Assembly (NCBI GenBank): GCA_023101885.1
Contig: JALPQD010000017.1
Coordinates: 737,428-801,427 of the forward strand
Source: Typhlomys cinereus
Taxonomy: Eukaryota; Chordata; Mammalia; Rodentia; Platacanthomyidae
DNA: 64,000 nt
Direction of reading: 5' to 3'
Each line of letters begins with the position of its first letter. The stretch's first letter is position 1. The position numbers and the translations under genes were made by a program. Under the pieces are notes generated by a model. The model was not told where the DNA came from. It worked only from the letters and a program-made list of their open reading frames with translations, and did not search any database. Below are positions 10,165-19,650 of this stretch, piece by piece.

Positions 10165-10256
10165 ACACACACACGCGCGCGCGCGCGCACCCACACATGC
10201 ATGCGGGCACAATTGAATAAAATAATAAATAATTTTTTAAAAAAAGAATAGAAAAG
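9892..10256 (+). mobile_element. Young DIP-like SINE with perfect 15-bp target-site duplication
   Basis: AAAAGAATAGAAAAG occurs at 9892-9906 and 10242-10256, bracketing an element at 9907-10241. The head has the Pol III A box TGGCTCAGGGG and the B-box region AGTTCGGATCC. The body belongs to the CpG-rich young subfamily ('agcgggggcagcctgcg', 'gagcctgtgaatcccgg', 'ggcgtccatggtggttcc'). The CA/CG tail is followed by AATAAAATAATAAATAA and a TTTTTT run before the A tail. Polyadenylation-like motif plus T run is the pattern of T+ class SINEs. Flank duplication and A-tail imply L1-driven insertion. Confidence 0.85.
10127..10192. repeat. (CA)n then (CG)n microsatellite
   Basis: (CA)n with interruptions followed by about nine CG dinucleotides in a row (about 10173-10190) inside the SINE tail. 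Alternating purine-pyrimidine, Z-DNA prone. Confidence 0.9.
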
Positions 10257-10480
10257 AGTACATGAAACTACTAAAGAGGGGGATGGTAGAAGAATGAAGA
10301 TACTTGTACCAAAAAAAGCCAAAAAATATGAAAATAAAAACAGACCTGGTGGGTCAAAATAAGGGGGGTATGTTGCTGCCGTTTTGTTTAAGGGCAGGAT
10401 ATGCCCATTGAATACCTACGTAATTATGTTCAGACCCATAGATTAGCGCTATCATCAGCTTTGCTCCAAGCTCCTTTGTG
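10257..10480. other. Unique sequence
   Basis: No gene or repeat recognised between the SINE and the L1-like 3' UTR fragment. Confidence 0.4.
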
Positions 10481-10930
10481 CAGTGGAGAGTGATAATTGT
10501 CGAGACTCCTAACTGGCTGAAATATGGCAGAAAGAGACTGTTGAGAACTCATCCATAAATGAGATTTCTGTTTCGCACCAGCCAAAGCTCTGGAGACATC
10601 GCAGGAGCCAGGGTAGGGGAAAAATGCAAGAGTCAGAGGAAGGAGTAGAGTGAGGTAGACTGCGGTCTGTGGAACATGAGGCTGCTATTGAACTTGGCCT
10701 CACAGCCATTGAGATTATTAACACAGGACCTTGTGCACCATTGTGCCTGTCAGCGTCCTGTCATTGGGATGGGATGAAGGCCCCTGAGGCTTTTAAGTCT
10801 TCTGTGACCTATCTGCAGATAATGGCTGCTGGACAGGAGAGCTCCATAAAGCCACGCCTCTCCCTGAAAATCTGTAGGCACTTAATGCTTTCTGGGGAGA
10901 GGGGAATTTTCTTAAGAGTATAGACACTGG
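10481..10930 (+). mobile_element. Rodent L1 (Lx-like) 3' UTR-type fragment
   Basis: 'gctctggagacatcgcagga', 'aaaaatgcaagagtcagagg', 'gtagactgcggtctgtggaa' and 'acagccattgagattattaa' recall a common rodent repeat usually found in Lx-type L1 3' UTRs. The same block type seems to recur at 33062-33640. Family assignment is from memory and uncertain. The 84-codon frame here has no known motif. Confidence 0.35.
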
Positions 10931-11703
10931 TAAAGAGTTAGTTCATGGTTTTGTAATTAATTCCTCACTAAAGACCCTGTAAGTAACCATAATGAAACTC
11001 ATTGGGAAATCAAAAAGAAATGAGCAAATGAAAGAGGAAAAAGGGCATCAATGGGGGGGGGGGCAACAGAGGAGTATAATTCAAAGAAAATATGATAAAT
11101 ATATATTATATATGTGCATTTTGTGAAAATTTCATGAAATTCATTATAGTATATAGTTAACATGCAATAAAAAGGCATAATGCAAGACAGACAACTTTTA
11201 GCAAATATATAATTACATTACACATAAATAACAAATACTACAGTTAAAACAGATATTATCAGGATTAACCCTAAAAAAATAAGCTGAATTAAGTATGTAT
11301 AAGAGATTAAAACAACACAGAAAGATTGAACGTAGGATGGGGAATAAAAAGAACATCTAAAGAAAGTGTCACTAAGCTAATATCAGAGAAAGAGGCTTTA
11401 AGTAATGACTTGGTCATCAAATTTTCATGTCAGGGAATAAATAAAATGCAAATGTAAATAAAATGGGGCTCCTTGTCTACAGAAATTTTAATACAGTAAG
11501 GCAGGTCAAGAAAGGTACTATAAAATTTTTGGTGACACATACATGGAAAGTCATGACAGAATATTCATTGCGTCAGGTAGTTAAAGATAGTTCCTTAGAC
11601 AAACTAACAATTAATCAGAATTTTGCAGAATGAACTTATCACATAGTTGTGAGTAAGGGAAGACCATCCTATGCAAAAAAATGTATATAAAACCAACATT
11701 CAA
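10931..11703. other. AT-rich unique sequence
   Basis: About 770 bp with no gene. It has a G10 run at 11054-11063 and several A-rich stretches. Nothing recognised. Confidence 0.45.
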
Positions 11704-11724
11704 ATAGACAGACAGACAAATGAC

Positions 11725-11773
<49 letters not shown>

Positions 11774-12009
11774 CGTGATAGATAGATAATAGATAGAAAA
11801 TAAAGATGATAGATAATAGGTAAAGATGATAGATATATAACAGATAAAAGATAGCAAATAGATGATAGATAATAGATAGATGATAAATAATAGATGATAA
11901 ATAGATGATAGATAGATAATAGGTAGATGGAGATTATAGATATATAATAGATAGCAGAAGATGATAGATGGACAGATAGATAGCAGATAGATGATAGATG
12001 ATTGATAGG

Positions 12010-12051
<42 letters not shown>

Positions 12052-12143
12052 GTAGATAGATATGATAGATATATAATAGATAGCAGAAAGATGATAGATG
12101 ATTGATAGATAGATAGCAGATAGATGATTGATAGGTAGGTAGG

Positions 12144-12181
<38 letters not shown>

Positions 12182-12265
12182 GTAGATAGATATGATAGAT
12201 ATATAATAGATAGCAGAAAGATGATAGATGATTGATAGATAGATAGCAGATAGATGATTGATAGG

Positions 12266-12310
<45 letters not shown>

Positions 12311-12353
12311 GACAGCTAGATAATAGTAGATGATAAATAGAGGATAGATAGAT
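11704..12353. repeat. (GATA)n array with 129-130 bp higher-order units
   Basis: About 650 bp of GATA/GACA-derived tetranucleotides. Three landmarks beginning AGATAATAGGTAGAT occur at 11914, 12043 and 12173. Each is followed by a shared string of variants (GATATATAATAGATAGCAGA, later GCAGATAGATGATTGATAGG), and pure GATA runs join them. Copies 2 and 3 are virtually identical over about 90 bp, copy 1 is diverged, and a partial fourth follows near 12318. The 256-codon open frame on the minus strand (YLSI repeats) is a repeat artefact. Confidence 0.95.
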
Positions 12354-13204
12354 TGCTCAGCAGCGTGAGGACGGCGGAAGCAGACGCCCGCCCCACGCTG
12401 TGTTGGGTGCCACACACCACCAGACCTGCCTCCTTCCACAGGGCGGTCAGCTCCCAGCAGCTACCACCGCGCTCCCAGCGAGACGCTCCGTGGGAAGCCC
12501 CTCGCAGGACGCCATGGCCTCGCTTGGGCTTCTGACTCCTCTCCAGAGAACAGTGTGTGGCAACAGGCAAACTCAGCGGCTCGAAGCCTTGGCCCCTCGG
12601 CACAACTCAGATCTATCTGTTTGGGGGAGATGCTCCCGCTGCGGAGTACCCCGCAGCGTGTTCCAAGGCCAGGGCCAATTTTCTATTCACTCCCAGCTGC
12701 TTAGCTGTTACTGCAAAGCATCCCCCAGGGACCCTACACACCAGTCACATCAGAGATTGTTTCCCAGGATCTGTGACCCACTCCAGTGGTCAACGTACAG
12801 CAGGGTCCAAAGACTCGGAGTCGTGCCCTGTGCTCCCCAACCCTCTGGTGGGCAGATGAGCTGTGGACGCCTGGGGCCGCAGGCTGGCTCTCTGCTAGCT
12901 CAGCTATTAGGAGCTGTCTGATTCCTATTTTCCTTATTCCTGCTCACGCTGAATGGTCAGGTCCCTGAAGCAGAACTAGGCCTACATTGCCGTCCGGGTA
13001 GTGCAGGGGGGCACACCGATGAACTAAAGAATGTCGAGGTATCACCACAATGCTCAGTCATAGGAAGCGATACGATGATGGGAAGCCGAAGAGGACATCC
13101 TGCTGCTGAAACTCGGAGGTGAGACTTTACGGATGCTCCTTGTCCTTCAGAGCTCATCCATCTCAGCAGTGCGCTTGGCTGCTGCCGCCCTTCTGTGGGG
13201 TAAG
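12354..13204. other. GC-rich unique sequence, no gene established
   Basis: About 850 bp with clearly higher GC and CpG than its surroundings (for example 12370-12500). Open frames of 173 and 100 codons overlap on the plus strand with different reading frames. Neither translation shows a domain I recognise, and no splice or promoter pattern fixes one. It could be a pseudogene, an LTR remnant or an untranslated exon. Confidence 0.35.
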
Positions 13205-13370
13205 AATCCTCCATTTTGAAGTGTGTGTGTGTCCACATTTAGAGGCTAGAGGTCAACCTCGAGTGTCTTCTTCAATCACTACCCACCTTTTCTTTTCTTT
13301 TTTTTGAGACAAGGTCTCTTGCTGAACCTACAGTTCGCTGATTCAGCTAAGCCATCTAACCAGCACGGCC
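13205..13370 (-). mobile_element. B4-type SINE fragment
   Basis: The minus-strand B4 order is visible on the plus strand: 'gtgtgtgtgtgtccacat', 'aggctagaggtcaacctcga', 'tttttttgagacaaggtctc' and head remnant 'ctaagccatctaaccagcac'. The ID-like head is partly deleted. Confidence 0.6.
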
Positions 13371-13831
13371 CAGAGAGTCACCTACATCCTCTTCCCCAAG
13401 ACTAAGAGCTAGAATGTTCTTTTGACCTGCTCTGCTCTCAGCCCTGAAGCTCGGCTTCAGCTTCCTGGCCAGTCTGTGATTTGTCACTTGCCCTTCACTA
13501 ACCAGGTCTCTGTCGACCAGCTTCCCGTATCCAAATAGCGCAGCTGTTTGTGCAAGTCCACTCTCTTGAGAGAAACTCGTGACAGTGTTAACGTCCTTGG
13601 GTCCTGAGAGGATTTCCCTGAATTGTGCAATCACGTGCCCACCTTCCCCAGGGGGGCTTGGCCAGGGAGGTCCCAAGGGCGGCCTGGCATCCGATATGTG
13701 TTCTGCACCGTGAAGACTGTGGAAGAGCAGCCTCAGAAAGGATCGGGTATGGAGCTCCGCGTGAACACGCAACACGCAACTGACTGGCCCACCTGCTCTC
13801 TTCTCCCAAATATATTTCAATAATAACGCGA
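13371..13831. other. Unique sequence with a long minus-strand open frame
   Basis: A 161-codon frame lies at 13356-13841 on the minus strand. It overlaps the B4 edge and shows no motif I recognise, so I treat it as chance in GC-rich DNA. Composition changes sharply to AT-rich at about 13800, where the divergent retroelement begins. Confidence 0.4.
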
Positions 13832-14330
13832 ATGGCAACAAGCAGCACCTTTGTTGTATCTCATTTATTTTTACCCCAAATTACAGAGGCTCGAAAGAAT
13901 TTACTGACTGCTTGGGTTTTTCTGACTAATTGGGGCAGTTCCATATTATGGCCATTAGGAGATTTAAATATAGCTCTTCTTGAGCAATACTCTTTATTAG
14001 ATCCCCTGTTATCCTTTAAATATCTTGGTGTGCGAGTGGATAAAATTAGAAAGAATTTGTTTGCTTTAAATTACCAACCTCTGCTTGATAAAACTATTAG
14101 CGATTTAGCTAATTGGACGGCTCTTCCATTATCATTAATTGGCAGAGTTAATACTATTAAAATGGTTGTTTTATCTAAATGTTTGTATTTATTTCAATGC
14201 TTTCCCATCAAGCTACCTAAAAATGCTCTAAAGCTTTGAATTCTGCAATTAGTTTTGTTTTATAGACTACAAGCAGAGTTAAGATTAATCTTAAAACCAC
14301 AACTCCTCTAGGGGGCCAAAGAATTAATTC
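13832..14330 (+). mobile_element. Divergent L1-clade reverse-transcriptase fragment, non-mammalian type, broken
   Basis: A 135-codon frame (13832-14239) contains, from about 14010, the region just after the RT catalytic core of L1-clade ORF2: FKYLGVRVDK, then LFALNYQPLLDKT, then LPLSLIGRVNTIKM, then LYLFQCFPIKLPK. The match continues in another frame after a shift near 14232 (LNSAISFVL, a TAG stop where family members usually have Trp, then SRVKINLKTTTPLGG). Mammalian L1 has IPCSWIGRxNIVKM and YRFNAIPIKIP here. The LPLSLxGR, YLFQ and RVK forms resemble fish and other vertebrate L1-clade elements (family knowledge from memory). The first 55 codons are not clearly homologous. One frameshift and one stop make it a dead fragment. 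The source family is unknown. Confidence 0.7.
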
Positions 14331-14500
14331 ATCTTAATCGGGAGGTGGGTGAAGGGTGGACTCCTTCATCAAGCTTTGTCTGTTGTTCTGGATACCCATG
14401 GTCAGAAGAACCCAAGTCCAGTAGAAATTAAAGAGAGATTCTTGATGATATGCCTTGGTTAAAAAACCGTGCAGGGGATCATTACATCACTCATGTATGT
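14331..14500. other. Possible continuation of the divergent retroelement, unresolved
   Basis: Composition is intermediate. One frame remains open for about 45 codons but I could not align it to an ORF2 C-terminus. Confidence 0.3.
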
Positions 14501-14800
14501 ATTTAGTCACACATTCATTCACTGAGCAAATATTTACTGTGAATCTCAGATGTACCAGTCTCTAAATGGGATTTCATGGAAGATGCCAAAGGGAGGAGGA
14601 AATGCAGCCCTTGCTCTCAGGAAGTGCAAGTATAAACGTAAAGCAATAAATAGCAGTAGACGATGTGGTAAGTAGTAGAACAGAGAGATGACCAGCAGAC
14701 TGCCACAGGGAGTTGCGTAAACCTGCCGGGGGAGCAAGGACGCTTTCCAAGAGAGACTGACATCTGAACTGGGGAGAATAGTCTTCCGAGATTTGAAAGA
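14501..14800. mobile_element. Ancient L2-like repeat remnant
   Basis: 'cattcattcactgagcaaat' followed by 'atttactgtgaatctcagat', then 'gcagcccttgctctcaggaa' and 'gggagcaaggacgctttcca' follow the order of a well-known mammal-wide fossil repeat (L2-like 3' region). Orientation and name are from memory. Confidence 0.4.
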
Positions 14801-14944
14801 AAAGTCTAACGAGTTTTCTTTGCAAGATTGAAAAAAAAAAAAGCAATCCTCTTTTTAGAACTCTTAAAGTGATCCACTCATCTAATATGTGATCGATGAC
14901 TCTCCGAGGGAGTAACAAGACTATTGCAGACATTATGCTTCTGA

Positions 14945-15112
14945 TTTAGCTGCACTGGCTGGCCAAGCTATGCAGGGATATGCCTGTCTCCACTTACCTA
15001 GTACTTGGATTACAAGCATGTACCAACATTCTTAGCTTTTTACATGGGGACCGAACTCAGATCCTTGCGTTCAAGCAGCAGGCACTGTGCCAGTTGAGTC
15101 ATCTCAGACCCC
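14945..15112 (-). mobile_element. B4-type SINE
   Basis: Reverse-complement landmarks in order: 'gctggccaagctatgcaggg', 'acctagtacttggattacaa', 'catggggaccgaactcagat', 'ttcaagcagcaggcactgtg', 'ttgagtcatctcagaccc'. B1-like body then ID-like head, as expected for B4 on the minus strand. Confidence 0.75.
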
Positions 15113-15484
15113 TATTTCAAGTCTTTTATTACACCTTGGATAAGAAGATAGCAATATAATTCATTGGTAGATGGTACAAACTGAAGAGAAAGATAATTCC
15201 ATATGGCGGTAGGTCAGCCAAGGGTTTATAAACGTCTTAGCAGGCTTCAATATGGAATCAAGGAAAGTTACATATAACTAAACAAGTTAAAAAAATACTT
15301 CTCGTCTGACTTAATCTCACTTGCTGCAGCACAAGGAGGGGGAGGCCCTGGCTTGGAAGGGCTTGTGTGTCAGAAGAATCCCAGGCCCAAAATAAATCCC
15401 AGCATGCTGTGCTTGATGCACAGCCGCAAGCCCCCTGGATTTCTCTGAGCCGAGGTCTTCCATCTGCATGACATGAGCGTGTGT
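15113..15484. other. Unique sequence, nothing recognised
   Basis: No gene or repeat recognised. Confidence 0.4.
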
Positions 15485-15790
15485 GCTTTCTCCCAAATTC
15501 CTGTGCTGAACTCTAATCCACAATGTGATTGCATGAGGAAGAGGAACGTCTGGGAGCTGGGCAGACCGTGCGGTCAGATCCCTCGTGAATGGGGTTAGCG
15601 CGTTGGTGGCAGAAAGCACAGGGCAAGCTTACCACATGCTCTTTTTCTGCCACGGAGAAACTGGCCTCACCAGAGTCCAGCCATAGTGCCATCCTTCTCT
15701 TGAACTGCCAGTCTCCACAACTATAAGTGAATGTCTGCTGTCTGGAATCCACTCAGGCTAAGGTTCTTGTTATATGACAGTCCACACGAA
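15485..15790 (+). mobile_element. MaLR (MST-like) LTR remnant
   Basis: The order 'aactctaatccacaatgtga', 'cagatccctcgtgaatgggg', 'actggcctcaccagagtcca' and 'caactataagtgaatgtctg' parallels MST-type MaLR LTRs, which run 'taatccccaatgtga', 'ccctcatgaatgg' and 'gccctcaccaga' in that order. Roughly 300 bp, diverged. Confidence 0.5.
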
Positions 15791-17402
15791 CCGGATGCCG
15801 TCCATGCGTTGAAATCATAATGAAAAGCACACAGATGCTGTAAGAATTAAGGATGACAAAAGAGCTTTGCAAACGATTCAAAGGGTACAACAGAGGTGGG
15901 AATGAGACAAACAGCAGTAACTTACATGAAGTCTTGAGATTTCAGTGGAATCATCACCCACAGTACAATGTAGACAGATGGCCATGGTATGCATCACATA
16001 GTCGAAACAGAACTGCATCTTCACTAGACTCGCCTTACAGCCCATCAGATATCCTGGGTTCAGTGTTGTAACACTCACATTGAAAGCAGTTTGATGGCTC
16101 GTGGGCTCTATAACATTTATGAATTGTATTATTGACCATAATGAAGACGATAAGTGCTGCGGTGTCAAGATTCTAAGCATATGCAAACCACAAATAGTGA
16201 TTTTTAAAAAATGGGAACATTTTACATGAAAACGTAAGGACGTATGGGATAGTAGCGCCACGTGTGAAGAGGTTCAGCATGTGGCCTGCCCCTATTAGAG
16301 CTGTAGATGGTTGGTGCGGGGACGGGAAATAGATCTGACATATGACAAGCGTCATCTACAAGCTGCACTTAGAATTATTCTGTGGCTCCAGAGGACAAAG
16401 TAGGAGAGCAGGCTAGAGGTTACAGGAAGTCATAATTTGGCACAATAAATAGAAGTGATTTCTAAAATTAGGAGCTCTCCCTCGTGGGAATAGGCTGACT
16501 TTTGAGTCTGAATGTTCTGGAAGAGATCTCTGGCATGTTGGACAACACTGTGACCACCGAGTGTACTGTGCTGTTACCTGTAAGGTTTGTTCAAAGCATG
16601 GATGCATTGCATGGAATTGGAATGTAAAGGCTGGAGGTGACTAGCCAGGCTTCCGCATTTTTAGCCATGTCCGTAGGCACTTCTGATGCCTGCTATTCCT
16701 GGGGCTGAGAATCAGTGGACCAGGTCTGTTTAAAGCTTTCTGATGACACAAAGAACCACTGCACTGTTCAAACACAAAATCCCCAGTCCCAGCCTGGAGA
16801 TCCAAACTCAACTGCAATGGGCGCATGGCCCAGAGAGTCTAGAAGATGCTAGGCTACATCGTCTCCAACACCTTTTATTACTTCTGAGATTCTGAAGAGC
16901 CAGCTGAAGTTGTTCATTGGTTCTGAACAGCAGTGTTGAAATATCTGAGTGGCAGCCATCAAGCCCTAAGCAAAAAAAAAAAAAAAAAAAAAAGTGTCCT
17001 GTGGCTCATCAAACATTCTAGATGTGGTGACCATCAGAAGAGGAACATTTTAAGTGACCTACATGGCAGTGAGCATGCTGACTCTGAACTGGCCGCAGTT
17101 TGCTATTTTGGTTGACGCCAGTGCATATGCAGACATGCATTTGCAAATGACAAGGAAAGCACTTCGCGGAGTTCTTCAGCGTCCACAGACTTCAAGGCAG
17201 TGATAAATTAATGGTTGAATGTGATATATTCAAACAGTATTTCAGAAACATTTTCATTTAGATACACTCCATTTCTGGAAATGTGGCTCTGGAAGCTACT
17301 AGAGTTTCTTTTTGAACATGTTCTCTTTTCTCATCAAATATCTCACTCTAAAATCCAGACAACGAAGTGTTTAAGCATTTGAACCTCATATCCAGCAACC
17401 TT
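15791..17402. other. Unique sequence, no gene recognised
   Basis: About 1.6 kb with no recognisable gene. A run of about 23 A (16971-16993) may be the tail of an eroded retrocopy, but the sequence before it matches nothing I know. Open frames of 127 and 72 codons here carry no familiar motif. Confidence 0.45.
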
Positions 17403-17692
17403 TGCTAGTTGTGTGCATATGTGTTGTGGTAGATAGTATGTGCGCAGATGCATGTGCGTGTATGTATGTGCATGTGTGCATGTGTATGCATAAGCACGTG
17501 CATTGCTTCTCAGGAACTGTTACCTTTGGGGGAAGGGGAGACTCAACAAGTAGTCTAACTGGCCAAGGGGTTCCAGAGATCTATCTTTTGGGGATTACAA
17601 GTATGCACCACCACACTTTGCTTTTTCTTACAAAATACAGGTTCTCGTGCTTGCTTAGCAAGCACCTTATGGATGGAACTATCTCCCAGCCT
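17403..17692 (-). mobile_element. B4-type SINE with TG-rich 3' tail
   Basis: The TG-rich stretch 17403-17500 is the reverse-complement tail. Then come 'ttttggggattacaagtatg', 'accaccacactttgcttttt', 'caggttctcgtgcttgctta' and 'ggaactatctcccagcctgg', the minus-strand B4 order. Confidence 0.65.
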
Positions 17693-19360
17693 GGCCTTTG
17701 TTAGTTCTTGACTGCCCTCCTCCCCAGATCACTTGAAGAATAATATTCTACTCAGTAGACCCAAATCTAGATCTGTAAGTCCTTTCTTCCTCCTTTCACC
17801 CCTTATCACTTAAAACCAAGATGAAAGTCTCCTTGCACTCTCATGAGAATGGTGGGGCAAAGAATGAAAAGGAAGTTATTTTAGAACAACTAAAATGGGA
17901 CATTTTACAGTTTGGTTTTTCTTGGAAAATACAGATCCCTTAGTTCAGAGGGAAGAGGCGCAGACAGCTTCCACCATCCCAGATCTGTTTGTTTCCAGCA
18001 AAGCAGATGTGGTCTGGAGAGAGCGATCTGCTCACACAGTTTATGAGATGTAGGTTAAAGACAGGAAAGATAAGTAGGCAGGAAGGAGGAAGAACACAGA
18101 CATAAAGACACCATCCATAATTCAGAGGATGCCCAGTGAGTGGCAGTTTTCACTTAACCCTTTGCGCCATTATGTGAAGAATACAGTTAGCTTTGAGATA
18201 CCTTAGCTAAAAAAAAAAAGTCATTTCTACTCCAAAGACAGTAGATGCAGTAGGGAGGGGTGAGTTTGGGGTGAGCATCATTTTACTCAAGGTACAGATT
18301 AGCAAAGCCAGTAAAATTATCAGATGTATGTTTTCATAGTTATTTCTCTGAACATAATTTGGGAGAATCTACTAGGCCAAAGAAACAAATGAATAGGGCA
18401 GTTATCATCAAGAATGCTTTACTTTAATAAGCAAACAAATGCTTTGGTTTAAGGACAAGCAAATCTCCTTCCCCAGGGGTGTGCTGACATATTTCAGATG
18501 TCCCCCGCAATGCTACACACCCCCAAGCTCACAATTGTCCCTAAGGGACAAAGCCTACAGATTATCTTTATAATCCCTATGAATTTTCTCAAGGACAAAA
18601 CTCAGGAATCTATGTTACCCCCCCCCCTCAAAAAAAATATCAATTTTCTCCATTTTTCAGAACAAGAAAAGCCCAATCAGCAAAAGATCAGAAAACGCTC
18701 GGCGCTCCTTCCTCCAGGGGTTATAAAATAGAAGGTACAGAGACATCAGACAGATCTGCATGCTCCTCTCGTGGTGGGCGGCAGACACGGGACTAGATGG
18801 CTACTAGTGTCCTGCGCAAGGCTCCCAGCTCTGCAGAGAAGGGCTGGGCCACCCCTCCAGTCATCATACGACCTGCTGGGAGGTCCTGGCCTCTGGAACA
18901 GTTCCACCAAACTCGCCTTTCCTTCCCTTGTTCCCCACATCCTGCCGCCATCCACACACATTCAGTTCAGTACCCATGGGTGTGGCCGGCCTCTGGAGAG
19001 TACCAGAACAGACAGGTAGGCATCTGGTCTCTCCCTCATCTGTGTATCTGCCCGGGGCTGGATCCCCGTGCACTAGTTATCACCGGAGGGCTCCTTCTGG
19101 GACATGGGCCTCTATGGCCACGAACATTTGTACAGAGCCAGACAGTTGACTTTCTTCTCACACAAACATGATCTCATGGTGAAGTACAGAGAATCAGCTT
19201 TCCTCAAGAAATTTGCAGATGAGAAGTCTACAGGGAAAGGAAAGAAAGGTTGGCCAAGCTAAGGATTTTAGTAAACAAATGTGATTCAATGGTCAATCTA
19301 TAAAACAATTTGATAACATCACACATTTTTGCACATACACATGCACGTGCATATATTTGG
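17693..19360. other. Unique sequence, no gene recognised
   Basis: About 1.7 kb. Contains A11 at 18208-18218 and C9 at 18620-18628. The GC-richer 18770-19150 part has overlapping open frames on both strands (82 and 124 codons) with no recognisable domain. No supported gene. Confidence 0.45.
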
Positions 19361-19361
<1 letters not shown>

Positions 19362-19400
<39 letters not shown>

Positions 19401-19650
19401 AGGAGGGTACCTGAGTGTGTGTCCCTGTGGAGGTCCAAGAGTGACATCACGAATCCTCCTGGAATGCTCTATCTCCTTATTGTTTTGCTCTGGAGTTTTC
19501 CGGGCTCCGCCCCAGGGCTGGAGGGGCAGGCTGCTGCCATGTCTACCCAGCACTCGGTCCATGGAATCTGGGATCAGAACTGAGGATCAGAACTAAGGTC
19601 CTTTTGCTTGCAAGGCAAAAGCTTTTACCCCTGAGCCATCTCTCCAACCC
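19362..19650 (-). mobile_element. DIP-like SINE, old subfamily
   Basis: (TG)n at 19363-19398 is the reverse-complement tail. Body landmarks are 'gtccaagagtgacatcacga' and 'ttgttttgctctggagtttt', and the head ends 'gcttgcaaggcaaaagcttt' and 'ccctgagccatctctccaac'. All are reverse complements of the plus-strand copies at 51715 and 61848. A 'tcagaactgaggatcagaac' segment is a short local duplication. Confidence 0.8.

Noticed and set aside
11914..12303. Regularly spaced repeats reminiscent of a CRISPR array
   Set aside because: Units and spacers are both GATA derivatives with a 130-bp period in a mammalian genome. It is a higher-order microsatellite.
12395..12420. TGTTGGGTGCC word resembling the start of an IAP-type LTR
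   Set aside because: Only about ten bases match and nothing after it follows an ERVK LTR.
11669..12439. 256-codon minus-strand open frame
   Set aside because: It is the translation of the GATA array (YLSI/IYLS repeats); tetranucleotide arrays keep frames open by chance.
12400..12921. 173-codon plus-strand frame in GC-rich DNA
   Set aside because: Overlapping frames of similar length, no known motif, no promoter or splice pattern. Could be tested by RNA-seq.
13356..13841. 161-codon minus-strand frame
   Set aside because: No recognised domain, starts in a B4 edge and lies in GC-rich DNA where stops are rare. Kept only as unexplained.
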